Of a DNA stretch of 64,000 nucleotides, positions 63,024 to 64,000 are shown piece by piece. A model generated the notes under the pieces. It saw nothing but the letters and a program-made list of their open reading frames with translations. It had not been told where the DNA came from and made no database searches. This DNA comes from HK1 sp965220535 (lineage in GTDB: Bacteria; Pseudomonadota; Gammaproteobacteria; HK1), in assembly GCA_965220535.1 (NCBI GenBank), contig OZ244833.1, positions 124,001-188,000 of the forward strand, read 5' to 3'. The position numbers were made by a program, and so were the translations under genes. Position 1 is the first letter of the stretch, and every line of letters begins with the position of its first letter.

Positions 63024-64000
63024 TCAAACCTCCCGGCAAAGATCGGGTGCGACACGACGCAACACCCTTTCGACGGTTACGAAGGAGCCGAAGGCCACGA
63101 TCTCGTCATCCTTCTCGCTCTCGGCCAAGGCGGCCTCGAAAGCCGCTTCCACGGAATCGAAGGGCCGTCCTTTCGCTCCTTGCGGCAAGGCATCGAGCAA
63201 ATACCGAGCCTTGCGTCCCCGGGGACCGTCGAGCGATGCGACATACCAAAGATCGATCTCCGGCGAAAGACTTTGCAACATGGAAGCGGCATCCTTGTCG
63301 GCAAGAATGCCGCAGACGGCGCGCCGCCGGGGATACCCGCCGCCTTCTGCGAACAAACCCGAGGGGGATGATATTCCCTCTTTCGAATCTCTCGGATTCC
63401 TCGGCCTTGCACTCGCCGCCAAACGGTCGGCGAGAACCCTCGCCCCGAGCGGATTGTGCGCGACATCGACCAGCAGCCGCACGAATCCTTTGTCGATGGG
63501 CTCGGAAGCATCGGAAGACTCGGAAGCATCGGAAGACTCGGCGGCCCCGAGGGACAAGGCGTCATCGCTCGACGCTCTCGGCTCCGATAGATCCCCTATC
63601 GGGGCCGCTCGATCCGCTGCCTCGACCCTTGCCGGAATATCGATCCTTTGCTGACGCCCGCAAATCGCGACGCGAGCGATCCCTTCGCGTATCGCCTCCT
63701 CGGCCGCGACGGAATCGATCGGCAATATCGGCGCCAGCCGCTGGAAAAGCGCGATACAGGCGGCGGCGTTTTCCCGCTGATGATCACCGGACAACCCCGG
63801 CGGCGGCAGATCGGCAAGGCGAATGCCTTGCGAGTCGCGCCAGTGCCAAGTCGCCCCCGCCTTCGCGCTCTTCGACGGTTGCGATACCGCCTCGAAATCA
63901 CGCCCGAGGATCGAACAAGGAGCGGCGGCGATCGCTTCGGCATGCTCGAGAACGCTGCGCGGCGGGTCGCGGTCGCCGATGATACAAGGCCTTCCCGGTC
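63024..64000 (-). CDS. folC: folylpolyglutamate synthase/dihydrofolate synthase (5' end beyond window)
   Basis: The gene enters from the right edge; the last 325 codons are visible. GRPCIIGDRDPPRSVLEHA at the edge, LPPPGLSGDHQRENAAACIALFQRL in the middle, and LLVDVAHNPLGARVLADRL and AVCGILADKDAASMLQSL in the C-terminal domain are FolC blocks. An acidic Ser/Asp insert contains an 18-base unit repeated twice (63501-63536) just before the VDVAHNP motif. The enzyme adds glutamate to dihydropteroate and folates. Confidence 0.93.
   Translation of the reverse strand, partial: PGRPCIIGDRDPPRSVLEHAEAIAAAPCSILGRDFEAVSQPSKSAKAGATWHWRDSQGIRLADLPPPGLSGDHQRENAAACIALFQRLAPILPIDSVAAEEAIREGIARVAICGRQQRIDIPARVEAADRAAPIGDLSEPRASSDDALSLGAAESSDASESSDASEPIDKGFVRLLVDVAHNPLGARVLADRLAASARPRNPRDSKEGISSPSGLFAEGGGYPRRRAVCGILADKDAASMLQSLSPEIDLWYVASLDGPRGRKARYLLDALPQGAKGRPFDSVEAAFEAALAESEKDDEIVAFGSFVTVERVLRRVAPDLCREV

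Overview
The window looks like chromosomal DNA of a gammaproteobacterium, in a lineage I cannot name. The reasons are gene order and content. The run map/glnD diverging from rpsB-tsf-pyrH-frr-uppS-cdsA-dxr-rseP-bamA-skp-lpxD-fabZ-lpxA-lpxB-rnhB-dnaE-accA-...-tilS matches the Pseudomonas/E. coli layout. The run folC-SPOR protein-cvpA-purF matches the E. coli dedD region. A cobalamin-dependent ribonucleotide reductase split in two (nrdJa/nrdJb), a yheS-type ABC-F ATPase, AcpH and CcmI fit the same picture. The DNA is GC-rich, except for AT-richer accessory stretches near positions 1-1000, 6.4-8 kb, 10.5-11.2 kb and 16.8-17.2 kb.

Region by region. 1-8 kb: a GIY-YIG nuclease gene running off the left edge, yheS, a two-gene lipid-modification operon (cyclopropane-type methyltransferase plus geranylgeranyl-reductase-like flavoprotein), an orphan ParA ATPase, and a tiny glycine-zipper protein preceded by an overlapping leader ORF and followed by a clear terminator. 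8-20.5 kb: the most interesting segment. Two large secreted, Calx-beta-like repeat proteins face away from each other on opposite strands, with a TVP38-oxidoreductase fusion, ccmI and acpH between them. Each begins with a homopolymer of exactly 15 C on its coding strand a few codons after the ATG. By my frame count the first gene is in frame (ON) and the second is out of frame by one base (OFF). They share a duplicated C-terminal module, so they look like a pair of phase-variable surface or secreted proteins. 20.5-21.9 kb: a dead IS3-family element with recognisable terminal inverted repeats.

22-31.5 kb: nrdJa-nrdJb, a Mug-type DNA glycosylase, then on the minus strand accA-ppsR-tilS and mtaB. 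31.6-52.5 kb: the large minus-strand housekeeping cluster for DNA replication (dnaE, rnhB), lipid A synthesis (lpxB, lpxA, an lpxD-fabZ fusion), outer-membrane assembly (skp, bamA, rseP), isoprenoid and phospholipid precursors (dxr, cdsA, uppS) and translation (frr, tsf, rpsB, pyrH). A small outer-membrane barrel gene is inserted between pyrH and frr. 52.8-64 kb: map-glnD on the plus strand, then minus-strand moaD, a c-type cytochrome, msrB, glycerate 2-kinase, purF, cvpA, a SPOR protein and folC, which runs off the right edge.

Two themes cut across the window. One is homopolymer-based phase variation in the repeat-protein pair. The other is an unusual number of short in-frame tandem duplications (9-18 bp) inside otherwise conserved genes (cfa, dxr, glnD, folC, msrB, glycerate kinase), which suggests a slippage-prone genome. 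I recognised no tRNA, rRNA, CRISPR array or riboswitch. All functional calls are from reading the translated sequence; no database search was run.
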